Assembly: GCA_963678705.1 (NCBI GenBank)
Contig: OY783210.1
Span: 14,757,331-14,821,330, forward strand
Reading direction: 5' to 3'
DNA from: Panorpa germanica
Lineage: Eukaryota > Arthropoda > Insecta > Mecoptera > Panorpidae
Length of the DNA: 64,000 nucleotides
In this document: in pieces, positions 20,994-34,100 of the stretch
Layout of the letters: the number at the start of each line of letters is the position of its first letter
Position numbering within the stretch: position 1 is the first letter of the stretch
The notes under the pieces: generated by a model
What the model saw: only the letters and a program-made list of their open reading frames with translations
The model's database searches: none
Told to the model about the DNA's origin: nothing
Position numbers and translations under genes: made by a program

Positions 20994-22023
20994 AAGAGAA
21001 GAACGAAAACTCGTTATCTTATGAAATTTTTAGTTTATCTAATTTTAAGTTTGATATAACTTTTTTGAGTTATAATTTTATTTATTTAAGATCTAGAATT
21101 GATCATTTTGGTTTCCTTTTTAATTAGTTTTTAAGATCAAGAAATGATTGTTTTAGTTTTTCTTTTAAGATCAAGAAATGATCAATTTAGTTTTGTTTTC
21201 ATTTAGTTTAGTTTACTACTTTTTTTTTTTTTTTTTTTGTTAACATCAAGAAAAGATATTTTTACTTTCAATATATTTATTTTTATTAGAGGTATTCATA
21301 TAAAATAACTTTATTTTTAATCTTTGTTAACAAAGAATTAATTTTAGGTTCATTTTTATTTACACATACGTTATTCAAACACCACATTTACTTAGAAACT
21401 AATTATTTTTTTTATTATTTCATTAGAATAAAATGATATTTTTTTAATTGATTTAAATGATCTCTTATAAAATTAAACGAAAGTAAATATATTTTTTCAA
21501 TCTTATTATGAAAAATACATCGAATTATATACGGTATAATAGTTTTAGTTTTTTGTTTGTTAATTTTAGAAATATTTTTTTCAATGATATTAAAATGTCA
21601 TGATGAATATTTATAGAAAATAAAATAGTATTTTCACACATTTATTTTGAAATATAAAAATACTAATTTAAAATACATTACAATGATACTTTCAAGAATT
21701 TTAGCAAGACTGCAAATATGTTGAATAAATATTTCTATAATTCTTGTTCTACTATCAATATTCATCATGTTATAAACATTTATATGATTTTACAATCAAT
21801 GTTTTTTGTACTTTTCTATTTTCATTCAATAAAGATGTTAATTTTCCCAGCACATAAGTTTGTTCATTTCAATATTTACACTTTAAAAACTAAAATAAAT
21901 AAACAAAACGCTTACACAGGTAGAAAATTGTCTTGCAGTAAAACTTTAAAATTATTAGCTTGCTATAAGCTAATTTAAAGTTTCACTTATATTTCTCTTA
22001 TACATAACTGTAACGCAGTAATA
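20994..22023. other. gene A 3' UTR and AT-rich intergenic DNA
   Basis: AT-rich, with a T-homopolymer near 21222-21238 and the repeated phrase 'AAGATCAAGAAATGATC' at about 21135 and 21167. A fragment of the ACCCAGGTAGAAA foldback family is at about 21915-21970. Nothing coding is supported; the 86-codon frame at 21718 has no family features. Confidence 0.5.
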
Positions 22024-22583
22024 CGAGGCGTGTTTTTTAAGTAGGTGCCGTTTTGGAATTAAAAAAAGACGTGCAAAGATATCGCAATAATTTTATTTTT
22101 ACATGAAAGCCTGTACCTTAATCTACTTTTCTACAGCCATTACAGTCTGATTCTTCATTGTATACGTTGTTTACTGAGTGTTTAAGATGCCTCCGACAAT
22201 CGTGAGTTTTACGATTTCTTAGTGCTAAAGGCATAAAACCGATCGATATTCATAGTGAGATCTGTGAAGTTTACGGACAAAACATTATGAGTGATGGAAT
22301 GGTAAGGAAATGGGTGAGAGCATTTAAAGATGGCCGCACAAATGTGCATGATGAAAAAAGTCAAAACAGTTGTGATACAGTGGTTAACAAGTCAGGCGGC
22401 AGAATTTTATGAGGAGGGTATTCAAAAACTGGTGCCACGTTATGACAAGTGCCTCAATATTCACGGAAATTATGTAGAAAAGTAGATTAAGGTACAGGCT
22501 TTCATGTAAAAATAAAATTATTGCGATATCTTTGCACGTCTTTTTTTAATTCCAAAACGGTACTCACTTAAAAAACACGCCTC
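22024..22583 (+). mobile_element. internally deleted mariner transposon with ~110-bp inverted repeats
   Basis: A TA dinucleotide flanks CGAGGCGTGTTTTTTAAGT and its inverse ACTTAAAAAACACGCCTCG; the inverted match runs about 110 bp inward, to TACCTTAATCTACTTTTCTAC. The interior keeps the mariner transposase N-terminus (EICEVYG, then MVRKWVRAFKDGRTNVHDE) with a frameshift upstream, and jumps to a short C-terminal piece (EEGIQKLVPRYDKC). The whole catalytic DDD domain is missing, so it cannot move by itself, but the intact ends could be used by a full-length relative. Confidence 0.88.
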
Positions 22584-22971
22584 GTATTTAGACTGAGGCG
22601 TTTGTTTCGGAATCACAAGTAAAAAAGGCATAGTATAGTTTAGCAGTGAAAAACGATTTGGTAATAGATGAATCAAAGAGAAAAAGTAGAAAAATAGAAC
22701 TCATGGCAATTATGGATATTTAGTTCTGAAAATAAATAAAATTAGAAAAAAAACATACGTCTAATCACTAAGGCAATATATCTAAGATAATACTGAGGAG
22801 ATTAAGAATAAGACGTCAACATATTTTGAAGAATTCTGAAGAATCATGACAGATGATCCTATGGCGATTTCAAAACTACAAGAGTTCTTTATTGAAGAAC
22901 GGATTATATTATACTTTTATGGCATTTATTTTGATGAGTTTTTTCTATGCATAAGAAAATATTTATCCTGA
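22584..22971. other. AT-rich spacer between mariner remnant and MITE copy 4
   Basis: No coding exon, repeat or regulatory motif recognised. Confidence 0.4.
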
Positions 22972-23608
22972 ATGGGCTTGTGTCCTCATTTTTTAGTGGT
23001 TGATTTTTCAATTGTTGATTGAAATAGATGTTAATAAATGTGTATTGACGTGTCTATTTTATTAAATATCTAAATATTGACGGAGATATAGCAATTAAAA
23101 ATTTGAATTATAGTTTTAGCGCTAGAAATGGTCGGCCATATTTGTATGACGTGAAATGCATTTTAACGTCAGTTATTTGTTGAGTAGGTCAGTGCTGTGG
23201 TAATGTTCTGTAACTGTTGGTAGTCAAATAATCAAGTCAAATCAAAGAATAATAAGTTTTTATTTTATTTAACCCTGCTAAGGCAGACATAATATTGAAG
23301 TTTGATTGTTCCTTGAAATAGCTGTAAATAATATTTGATATTTTGATATATAAATACATATAACAGAGATTTATGATCTGTAAAGTTGGTAACCTTACAC
23401 AAGGATTGTGATGTCACATGCACTTGGAATGTGTACAACGTTGAATCCCTTTAATAATTAAAGAGACAAAATGACTTTTTTAATTGCTAATATCTCTTAA
23501 CATATAAGGAGTTATTAAAAAATAATGGAACATTTGAGGTTCGAGTAACCCACTTTATCAATATATAGTACTCATTTATAGAAATTAAGACATAGGACAC
23601 AAGCTCAT
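22972..23608 (+). mobile_element. MITE, ATGGGCTTGTGTCC family, copy 4
   Basis: 637 bp with ends ATGGGCTTGTGTCCTC and GGACACAAGCTCAT (one mismatch). It lies between genes A and B and is one of the fuller copies, useful for building a consensus. Confidence 0.88.
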
Positions 23609-25371
23609 TAAGTGCAATTCAGAATTAAGCCAACGCAATACATCTTGGAACGATTAAGATTCTATGACATAATAAACATTGAAATTTTACTGATATTAAA
23701 AAGAAACTGAAAAACTATTTAATATAGAAGTGCCTGTTTACTTATAATATAGACAACGTTGTTTAACATAATTTATGATTTATGTATTTTATGTTTTCTT
23801 AGCTCCAGCTCAATAAAAATCATTATTAATATGAACAACCCATATGTTAAAATCGCTTTGAAACTAAAAGAAAGAATTCAAGCAATGAAGGAACAACGTA
23901 AAGAAAATTTACATATTTATTTATTACATATTCCGTAAGGTATTTCAATAAATAATACAATTATATTAAAGCTAAGTCAAAACTTTGCAACCGTTTTTAA
24001 AACTATTTTCTGATAAGCTATCGAGCTCAAACTTTGCACACAACTCTTTAGCAATGCAAGTATTAAAATAATTAAAGAATAAAAGGCTAAAAAGTAAAAA
24101 TTAATAATAACTTTTCTAAATGAATTTTACAGTGAACTAATTGTTTTACCTATTATCGATGGAAAAAACCGCATAGATAGTTATCGATTTCATAACAAGG
24201 AAATAAAATTGATAATTACAAATAAAAATAAATAAGTTATAGAGTATATTTATACTAATATTATAAATATTGTTATGTAATTTAAAATGTAAACCTTAAT
24301 AATAGGTTTAGTATTACAATACCAAAATAATTTAAGTATTACATTTAATCTATGTAAATTTTATATAAGCCAAAATTTAAAATATAAATTATTAAATAAG
24401 GTTTTATTTTTTTTAAAATGAATAAAATAATTAATGAACTATAAAAAGGAATAGATGATTTATCATAAATCTTCAAAAGGGTTAATTTTGCAATAGAAAA
24501 GGATATAGTAAATTGGCATGAAAGTAAGACCCTTTAGCTTTAGGCAATTATTCAAAGGCCAAAAGATTTTTGAATAGAATTGTTTATTGCTAATAATTAC
24601 ATATTAGTGTGTGTGTAAAATCATCACACACATGCACTTAATAAGCGCATGCGCAGATATAATTTAATAAGCGCACGCGCTATGCTAATCTGCTACCAAT
24701 TTTCGAAAAGAATACCTTCACAACCTTTTATTTAATCTGCTTCGTCAGCTTCGTCTTCTTTCGACTGTACTCCATTTTCGTTTCATATTTATTTGGAGGC
24801 AGACTTCTCTCAAGCTTTATGTAAGTTTATTCCATAATTATATCTATAAAAACTTATTTATTATAAATTTTATGTAGTTGTTCGTAAATATATTTGTATT
24901 TCAATAATATATTTGTGTTTCAATAATATATTTGTATTTCAATAATATATTTGTACTTCAATAATATATTTGTATTTCAATAATATATTTAACCAAATCT
25001 AGTTTTTTATTGTGTATGTCTTGATTATCTACATATGAAGACATGCACGTCTTTTCTTGAAATGTAGTTTTGGTCAGATATACCTAATAAGCATAAAATA
25101 TAAACAACAAGGATATCCTATAATATTTCCATAACTTTTAATGTATATAACTTACAAGAACCGAGTTTTTGTTAAGCAAATTTATTTATTTAACATTTTT
25201 GTCGTTAGACATTACATTCTTATTACATTTAATTCAACCAATTACATTGCCTTAATTACCTAAAATTAACTAACATAAACTTAAACTAATGTGAACATCC
25301 ATAAATCGTTTAAATGTGATATTTTGTACCGTTTCATTAATTTGATTGCGTTTCATTTTATAGATATCAAA
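23609..25371. other. intergenic, with probable 5' non-coding exon of gene B
   Basis: AT-rich sequence. A stretch of mixed composition at about 24700-24820 ends in CTTTAT|GTAAGTTT, a strong splice donor, and gene B's first coding exon follows an acceptor at 25363 (TTTTATAG), so this is probably its 5'-UTR exon. At about 25170-25260 there is an antisense LINE 3' tail (GTCGTTAGACATTACATTC) like those near 14840, 31985 and 41655. Confidence 0.4.
24887..24990. repeat. 19-bp minisatellite, about 5.4 copies
   Basis: Tandem copies of AATATATTTGTATTTCAAT with single-base variants (GTGTTT, GTACTT). It lies just inside the presumed 5'-UTR intron of gene B. Confidence 0.85.
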
Positions 25372-28149
25372 ATGGCGGCCGATGCGTCTATTACATGCAA
25401 ATTAGCGATGTTTATTGGACGTAATAGAGTTATTTTTCGCCATTTTGCGGCTGAGAAGGAAGTGTTTTTATCCATCAGTGAATTGGAAGACAAACTACTG
25501 AATCTATTCTGCCAGTTGTCTCATAAACCATTTACAATTCAGTGGAAAGGTATATTAGCTACAATATTTATTTTAAAATTGTGCAAGTATATAGATTGCG
25601 ACACAGCACATCTCGCAGGCTTTAAGCTTAGGTTTAAAAGACTAATGTGCTGCAAAATGTGTAACCACATGGACTAAAGTGAAAGTCAACGAGATGTGCT
25701 CAAATACAAGCTTAAATACAATATATCAGCCAGCTGAGATAAACATAATTGGTATTATAAATCTGTATTACCTAGCATCATAAATAACATAAAAATGATC
25801 TGTTATCCTAGTTTTCTAGATGGAATCTAGTAGGTGTGTTTAGGATGCTTAACGATTGTGAAATTGTCGCTACTATTGAGCAATGCGCTGTTTCGCAACA
25901 TGTTGATTGGCATGATTTATTGGCTTATGTATCTGGGCTGTGCAATAGAGAACTGGAATGTGATACACTTGCATACATTTATATTAAGATACATATTTTA
26001 TCTTCCAGATAATGAAGGAGATATGATCCATATTGCTACTGATGATGATCTAAAATTCGCTATGAATATTTTTGGATCGAAATGCTACTTTACCATAAAA
26101 GTAGTAGAAGAACATTTCGAGAACGTGCGCATCGGCGTTGAATGCTCACGATGCGAAAAACAGATATATGATTTCAAGTACAAATGCTTAGATTGCCCAA
26201 AGTATGTTATGTGCTCATATTGCCAAATACAGGGAGGACACAAGGATCATTTTATGATTCGATTTCCTTATTCATTTACCGGGGTAAGAAATTTTTAATC
26301 TTTCAGTAAAATATCCAGCAAATAACGCCATCAATAAATATTTTAACTTTCATATTACAGAAGAAAGATGTCAACAAGCGGATTCATAATGATTTTAAGG
26401 ATATTGTTAAGGAGTACAGGGTAACATTAAATGAATACATTAAAGCTAACACAATTCATGAGGAATCAGAAACAGAAACAGAAACGGAAACGGAAACAGA
26501 AGATGAAAATGAAAGTGAAGAAATCAGGTGATTTCATATTTCTCACTATCCATTTTGTTGTTACCAACATGTTTCAATATTTTTATTTCTTTTATACGTT
26601 TGTTTAAATTATGTTTATATATAAAAGTTAGCTTTTCTTTGTATTTACCCAGAGCACCACCTAAAGAAAAGATTGCTATTAGTGGGATACTACTCGATAA
26701 CAAGCCTCAAAAGGCTGAAGAGGATTTAATAACAGTTGCTGATGGAAATAAGAGAGAATCTTCACTTTCTAAAGGAGAAAATGCGATTTCTTTAAATTCT
26801 GAACGAGGTCCAATTGCTAATATTACAACACCAGAGTTAGGAAATCAATGGCTGGAATATACTAACGCAACGACTAATCTAAATGCTGATAATGACATAG
26901 AATCTGAGACCTTATTGAAGGAAGAATACCCTCCAAACATTTCTCCTACTCCAACGAGCAGTGCTTCGTTATTAACCCAATGGAAAATAGATCCAACTTC
27001 GGCTAATATGCACGACGCTCTTGTCAAGCATATAAATGAACTAAAACGTATTGAAAAGGAGAAACTTAAAGCGAGTTGTGCAATGCCTTCTATTGCAGAA
27101 TCAGTTGCAAATATTTCGGAAACGACAACATCTAGCAATTCTTCCTTTGAAGTGTTAGGTACTGAGCCATCTGATTGCAACGCTGTCGCTAAAGATGTTC
27201 TACCTATTCTCAAGAAGGAACCATTGGCTGGTGTTGTTACTTCAACCAATAAGTTTCGCTCAGTGGTTATTAGTCCTGTTCAAAAACGAATAATAATTCC
27301 ACAAGAGAAGAACTACAACGTGCTGTCTGATTGCAACGCTGTCGCTAAAGATGCTCTACCTATTCTCAAGAAGGAACCATTGGCTGGTGTTGTTACTTCA
27401 ACCAATAAGTTTCGCTCAGTGGTTATTAGTCCTGTTCGAAAACGAATAATAATTCCACAAGAGAAGAACTACAACGTGCTGTCTTTTTCAAATGCAACAA
27501 CTCCACCATCATTTGCTGAAACTGTTCCAGCGACTACACAAAAAGGTAAATAAATTAGTTGAAATATATGAATTGATTGATTGTTTTTGACGTACAACAT
27601 GTACCGACCGACGGTGCCTCCATGTAAATTGACGGGAATTGCCAAACGTTTGCAGAAGCACATATACATAAAGAGATGGCAAAAAAAATTTACCATCAAA
27701 TGAACAAACTTTACAAAATCACATTTCGCGATGCGATTCCCAGAATTCTTTTGTTTTTGGCCTAAGACAAAATTAAAAAAAGATGTATATTGAAGTGGCC
27801 CTTAGGTTGAAAACGAATATCGGAATAAGCTTGTTTAGTACTTGTTTGTTTATTTAGCTTGTACAAAGCTAGCAAGCTTGTGTCTACTACAGAGTAGATT
27901 CAAACTTGGCAGAAAATGGTATTACAGAATACAATTTTCTACTTGCGGTGTATATAATATTATACCATAACAAATTTTAAAGCAATCTTATTAGGAATTC
28001 AATTCTGCTTCTTTAATTAGCCCACCATATTATCAAGATGTTATTTTCTAGATTCACGCATTCCTCCTGTGCCAGAGGAAGCCAACACGGATTGTAACGA
28101 AGACAAGTCTAACTCTTCTGGATTCTTCAAGAATTTCTTCAATATTTAA
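25372..28149 (+). CDS. PB1-ZZ gene B: p62-like scaffold with internal tandem duplication, 536 aa
   Basis: Exons 25372-25549, 26009-26283, 26361-26527, 26653-27545 and 28052-28149, with the same intron phases as gene A (1, 0, 2, 1). The ATG lies 9 bp after an acceptor. The PB1 domain (~5-95) keeps an acidic OPCA stretch (DNEGD ... TDDDL) and a Lys in strand 1, but its Arg pair is weaker (IFRHF). A ZZ finger from Cys105 follows (CSRC ... CLDC ... CSYC ... H). A Glu/Thr run (26465-26500) opens the disordered tail. Residues ~380-431 are repeated at 432-483 almost exactly; each unit ends QEKNYNVL, a possible LC3-interacting motif. The last exon ends in GFFKNFFNI. No UBA domain was seen. Confidence 0.82.
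27171..27482 (+). repeat. 156-bp tandem duplication inside gene B's coding exon
   Basis: 27171-27326 and 27327-27482 differ at only a few bases (GTT/GCT, CAA/CGA codons). The period is 52 codons, so the frame is kept. The near identity points to a recent event. Confidence 0.95.
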
Positions 28150-29478
28150 GAAATAATTTTCTTCAATAATTTAAGATCCAAAAAGTTATCCGAGAATTTA
28201 AATTTCATTCACTTTTATTTCTTTATTTTATTAGTAATTAAGTCATATTTTTGTGCAGTTTAAGCACATTTACAATTAGTTTTTATTTTTAATAATCTTT
28301 TTTAAATGAAAGTTAAAAGAATTTATTTTATTTTTCGGTTATTAAATAACGATTTAAGTTTTATTTTTTATTATATCAAACATATTCTTGTCGTTAGTAA
28401 TTTAACGTTCAATTCTTAGCTTTTTTTTAGAGTTTAGTTTCTTTTAATTTCTAGAAGTGGAGGACTTCGCTTTTTGTTCTTTTTATTAAGAGACACCATT
28501 TATTAATCATTATTCGATTTTTAAATGCTTTCATAGATCAATTAGAGCCAGAATGGCGACTTTTTATGTATTTTCCGCTTTATATTTTTTCATCACATAT
28601 ATAAACATGAAATTTGTTAAAAACATTTTGATATTTTGGTTCATTTATTGATAGTTAACAGTTGTTGGACTAAATTTCTAATATTATTCTTATGTTTTTT
28701 TTGTAAACACACTTTATGAAATTATTAATACATACATAAGCTTAAGGTAACATTAAGTTTACGGTTTCAAAGTAACCGATACAAACTGTTGAGTATCATA
28801 ATTAAAACAATATTACTTGGATTCTATTAATACGAAAATGTTTTTTTGATGTAATTTTGTTTTATTGTTTACTTTAATGTATTTCTAATAAATAAATTTT
28901 AATGAAATAATATTCAAATAATATTTATTTCTTTTTATTCTTGTTTCTGTTTAATAATATATGTTTTATATTTTTTGATATTTTGTTAATTACAAATATC
29001 TGATTAGTTTATATTATATTGCTATATTACTATCTGTAAAGATTAACTATTTAGATTAAGTTACAAAAGAAAGCAATTGTATGATAAAGAATTTAGAGTT
29101 TACAGTCATAACAGTTTTGCATTATTCTTTTTTGTTTTTCTTATATCTTTTATAATTAAATTTTGTTTATGTAACATAATTTTAGAATCGCCATAAGAAC
29201 TAAGTAGAAAATGAACCTAAGAATTAGGTAGTAGTGAAACTGTAGTGTTAATATAAGTTTCTATCTGGGTGGTAGAAAATTACCCTTGCGATTAGCTTGT
29301 AACAGCGTAGCAAGTTTGAAACTGCTCTGTGTAAATTAATTTTCCATCTGGGTAACCACTAAATTTATTAAAAATTACAAGGTCTTTTAAAAAATATTTC
29401 TAAGCTTATTAGGTACATATTATGTATATTTAATATAATCATAACAAGCACGTTACAGATATGTAAAATATACGTTTA
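28150..29478. other. gene B 3' UTR and AT-rich intergenic DNA
   Basis: Very AT-rich, no coding exon seen. The foldback element with ACCCAGGTAGAAA-like ends (CTATCTGGGTGGTAGAAA ... TTTCCATCTGGGTA) lies at 29264-29354. Confidence 0.5.
29264..29354. mobile_element. foldback element, ACCCAGGTAGAAA family
   Basis: A short relative of the element at 19447-19590, with imperfect inverted ends and an inner TTAGCTTGTAACAGC segment. Confidence 0.55.
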
Positions 29479-30014
29479 TAATACAGAAAAATGTCTGAAA
29501 AAAAGTAGTGAGGAAAGAAAGTGAAGAGTGTGCGGAGCGGAGGACGAAACACTGGAGCACATTAAGTTTGAGTGTAAGGAAAAAGTAGCGAGCGAAAGGA
29601 ATATTGGCCAGCTATTAAAGAGAGGCAGTGAAGGAAAGAGGTGGATGGCGGAAATAGTAAGAAGGAAAGAAAAAACCGGAGAAGAAATAAGCTGATGGCT
29701 AGGTTGCACAAGGAACAGGAAGAGAAAGGAAGTACTAAAAGAGGCAATGAAGGGAAGCAGGAGAAAGAAAGAAGTAGCGAGGAAACAGTTAAACTTCAGC
29801 CCAGAAAAATAGACTAGGGAATAGACCAGTCCAGAAGGAAGACTAGGGAAAATGAAGGAAGAGGGTCAAGAGAAGAAGAAGCAGAAAGTACTTTTGGAAA
29901 TAAAAAGGTCTAGAATAATTTAAATTTAATTGTAAGTTGAAGTAAATGAAATGTATTAAGAATGTAGATTGTAAAGCCGAAAGGCGAACAATTAATAATA
30001 ATACAGAAAAATGT
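29479..30014 (+). mobile_element. 5'-truncated LINE with target-site duplication
   Basis: A 16-bp direct repeat TAATACAGAAAAATGT at 29479-29494 and 29999-30014 flanks about 500 bp. The plus frame encodes the end of a reverse-transcriptase ORF: a CCHC-like motif CGAEDETLEHIKFEC, then WMAEIVRRKEKTG and a stop near 29695. A purine-rich 3' UTR follows, ending in (AAT)n. That is the expected structure of a truncated non-LTR (Jockey/R1-type) insertion. Confidence 0.82.
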
Positions 30015-31181
30015 ATATTAAGTTTGTGGGTTTTATTTCATTAAATTTTATGTTTACGCAATGTAATAATTACATTTTGTGTTTGATATTAAACTCAAAA
30101 GAACAATTGCAATTAGAAATTTGATAGGTGCGGCAAATCTTCAGATTTCAGTCTATTTAGACCTTTATTTTGTAACTTTATAAAGACTTAACTTCTGACG
30201 AGTTTTCAAACGCGTACTTATTCTAAATTAGGCTACCTATTTTGTAATTTATTTAAGGACGCTGATTACATTGCATAAACTTAAGTAGCCTAATTTGTTT
30301 AGAAATAGTCTTGAAAATCGTTTATATTATAGTCTTCTCAAATTAATGTAAATTTGTCTTAGCCTTCATTCTATCTTGTGTAAAACTCGATATAAAGAAA
30401 CGAAGTGTAAGCAACTGCTGCGTTTGCTATTATTTGCGTCTCCATGAATAAATGTATGAATGTTTCTTTCCCTGACGCAAATTTATTATGTATATAATAT
30501 AACATTAAATTTCTATCAAATCTAATAATTGATTAGTTTATTTTAAAAGATATAAAATAAACGATGCTTCGCCTAAGTTGGGAATATACGCATCAGATAT
30601 TATTAAAATAATTATAAAATGGCCGTAAATACTTTACATGTGTTGCACAATTTATAAAAAATGGTGGGTAGATACCAAAAGATTTTTGCGCGGAAAGATG
30701 CTGTGGAAGATTATTTAAATCCAAAACTAGCCGTGTTGTTGCTGTTCAGATGGCCATGTGTTCAGTTACCAAAAGAATATTTACCAGTACACACATGCGC
30801 AAAATACGTCCATTTGTGTATCTCATACGTGGTGAAGATTGTAACTACAAGATCAGCCATTTTCCTTTTGTGCATTGCTGGTACTTGGTAGTTTCTTCGC
30901 TGATCACCATCCATTTTGGAAGTTCTGTATTGTATAAGGTAATTCAATATTGTTTTATTGTATTATAAAATAAAATTTTTTAGCAAATTTATTTTAAAAC
31001 AATTAATACTTGTTGTATTTAATATATTTAATCAAAAATAATTAAGTTTCTTTACGGCATGTTTCTTTCTTTGGAAAAATTTGCCCTATTTTTTAGCTAT
31101 TCTATTATAAAATTTAGTTTATAATATTTAATATTTATATTGTTTTCCTTTCCAGAATTTTGCGCGTCTAAGGATTTCAAG
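30015..31181. other. intergenic, with probable 5' non-coding exon of gene C
   Basis: Mostly AT-rich. A segment ending in TATAAG|GTAATTC at 30938, followed by an acceptor at 31155 (TTTCCTTTCCAG) just before gene C's ATG, is probably its 5'-UTR exon. No protein is supported by the 60-76 codon frames in this stretch. Confidence 0.4.
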
Positions 31182-34100
31182 ATGGTCGATGCGCGTACTT
31201 TAATTTTTCGTATTTCTTTTTTAATTGGACCGCGTCAAAAGAATCACCAAATATCGACCGATTATAAGTACATTTCCCGCTTAGAAAATCTGAAGAATAA
31301 GATAAAAGCTGTTGTCCCGAAATTAGCAAACAGACCGTTTTCCATTAAGAGAAAAAGTATGTATAATATACCTTTCATATGAGACTCTTATAAGATTCAT
31401 ATGAGCATCTTACTTGTATTGAATTTATTAATTTAATGTGTTGTCGTTCTAAACTTTTCTAACATTTTAATAATCAAAAAGTACTGTCTGATTCTTATAC
31501 TATACCCATACTATACTATACCCAGTAAACAAGTTGGTGAAGTATCTTGTTTTGTAACGTTTCTATTACTATTGCACTTCAATTATAGTTCGTATCAACT
31601 CTATCTTGATTTCTATTCCGACTCCGCCTGCTTTAAGACAATAAAATAGACATTTCATACGAACGACTATGAGAAACTGAACTGTAGATGAACTCTTTTC
31701 ATGACAAAACAATTATACGCTTCTTCAAAGTGACTCCAAAATGTTTACTGGAGTTCTTCTTCATTTCCTCTTTCTTGTTTGTACCTTCGTCATTCACCTC
31801 TTGTCTACGTTGTCTTCTCTCAACAAATTTTCTATTTTGTTTTCACTATCTAATCCTAAAATAACATTTTTACTTCATATGCCCTAACGTCTCTTTTTCT
31901 CTTCTCTTCTTTATCCATTCTAAATCTTTCTATTCTCCTTATCTGTCTTGTGTATTCTGTATTTTATTGCTTTAATATCTGTGCCGTTAGGCATTACATT
32001 CACTGACTTTCATTTTCACTTTCTTACTTCAATCATTGAACTATATGTCAACCTTCATCTTCGTCTTAAACATCTGCTCTTAATGTGGTCTCAATCAATC
32101 TTACTTATAATGAATAATATTTTCCATAGATAGTCAAGGGCAGATAATTTCCATTTTGAATGACGCTGAACTCGTGTTTGCTTTAACGGATTTGCGAACA
32201 GGAAGAGCACACCTCTTCATTGTTGCTACTAGCTTACTTGTAGGACCCCCAATGGAGAATCCCAATGGAATATTTTGTGAAACTTGTGATAGTCCGTTAA
32301 GTAAAAACAGATTACGGTGCATAAGATGCGGCAATTTTAATCTTTGCCACATTTGCGAAGGATATTTCCACCATGATCATTTCACGATTCAAATTCCTCA
32401 TTTTGACAATGAGGTAATTAATTGTTTTATAAGATATGAAAGTCGTTACACATTTACGTTATGTTAGTTTTCTTTAACAGGTCCCAGAAAAATATTCAGC
32501 TGGGCTGGATAGTCATTTGGAAATGATTGGAAATTGCGCTAAAGGTCCGCTTACTCCGAAGCGGCAATCGCCTAACGAGAGGTACGTAGAAATACAATTA
32601 TTTCTAAAACAGGTAGAAAATTGTCTTTCATTGCAAGCTTCACACTTGTTAGTTGGACACAAACGAATTCCGAAGTTGATTTACCACTTCGCATATAGAA
32701 TTTGTCTTGCAGTGCAAGGTAATTAAAGTCTTACACTTTATATTTTTCTACCTGGGTAGCTTGTACTCGAATATACAGTTCATTCTCGATAACCTGAACG
32801 CTCCATACGTCAGCGATTTATTTCATTGAAGTTTATTTTACATATTCGATTGTAATTTTTGGTTTTATTACAATTGTAAACAATAAAAATAAAACAGTAT
32901 ATACATTTATAAACATTTGTAATACATTTAAACTATAGAGATATAATTTGATTCATTGATAAAGACAGTACAGTTTTATCTGAGCGATGAGTAAGTACTT
33001 TGGGAGTATTGCACAAAAATATGCTAAATTTAATTTTTATTTTATTTTATAAATTATAAACAGAACCAAGAACAGTAGGAATATGTTTTTTATATTATAA
33101 ATTAAAATAAATAGCATGTCTTATCTAATTAAATCTTATTTTAGACCTTAGGCTATTTTGCAGTTTATTTAAGGTCGGTTTAACTTAGAAAATGTAGTCT
33201 TCACAAAACATTCTGAAATATTACAATGTAAGCGTCACACAAATTAAAAATTAATGAACGTGATAAGCAAGGTATCGTATGTGCTTGTTGTCCGCAGTTC
33301 ATAATCTGTAAATGAAGCTCATTTTAGGACCATCCATCGTGGGGGTTTTCAGTGCATCTACCAAATGCTCAACGCTGATAAAAGCACAAGCTACATAACG
33401 TAAAAACGTATTATGTAATGTGATGCAATAATGCTATATTATCAAGATCCTGTTGTACATTTCTTTAATTATTTAGTAAATATAAGTCTTTCAAAAGGTT
33501 AATTTAATTATGAAATAAAAACTATTTTGAATTAAATATTCAACTCAGAAATTAAATTCATTAAATACCAGGTTCATGCTAATTAATAAGTATTGCTAAC
33601 AATATTTTTTTTTGTTTTCTTTTTAGTTATTTAAAATATTTTAATTTGGCGAAACGATATTTGTTTACAGTGCAACTACATCTGATGAATCTAATGAAAA
33701 CATGCGAAAAAAATTGAAGACTGATAATACTGAAACAGCATCCGCAAAAGAAGATTGTATAGATGAAGACGAAGCTGCAATAACGGAAGCTCTTACTGGT
33801 TGGTATATTATAGTAGACACTTTATAATGCGAGATTCTACAACGCGTTACATTTCTCAAGTAAAACGCATTACATCGATCGTTCTGTTCATTAGTGATTT
33901 TGCAGTTAGGTAAATGTAAAAGTGGTCGGATGGATAACTTGTAAATATTACCAAACACAGATTATAATGCGGATAAATTTGGCGAATCACTAATGAACAA
34001 GGCGATCACTATAAATATACAGTTTTCTCCTTATAATTTCCTATAAATCGATTTCATTATTTTATCCGCGTTATAGAAATGCCTACTGCATTAAGTCTAT

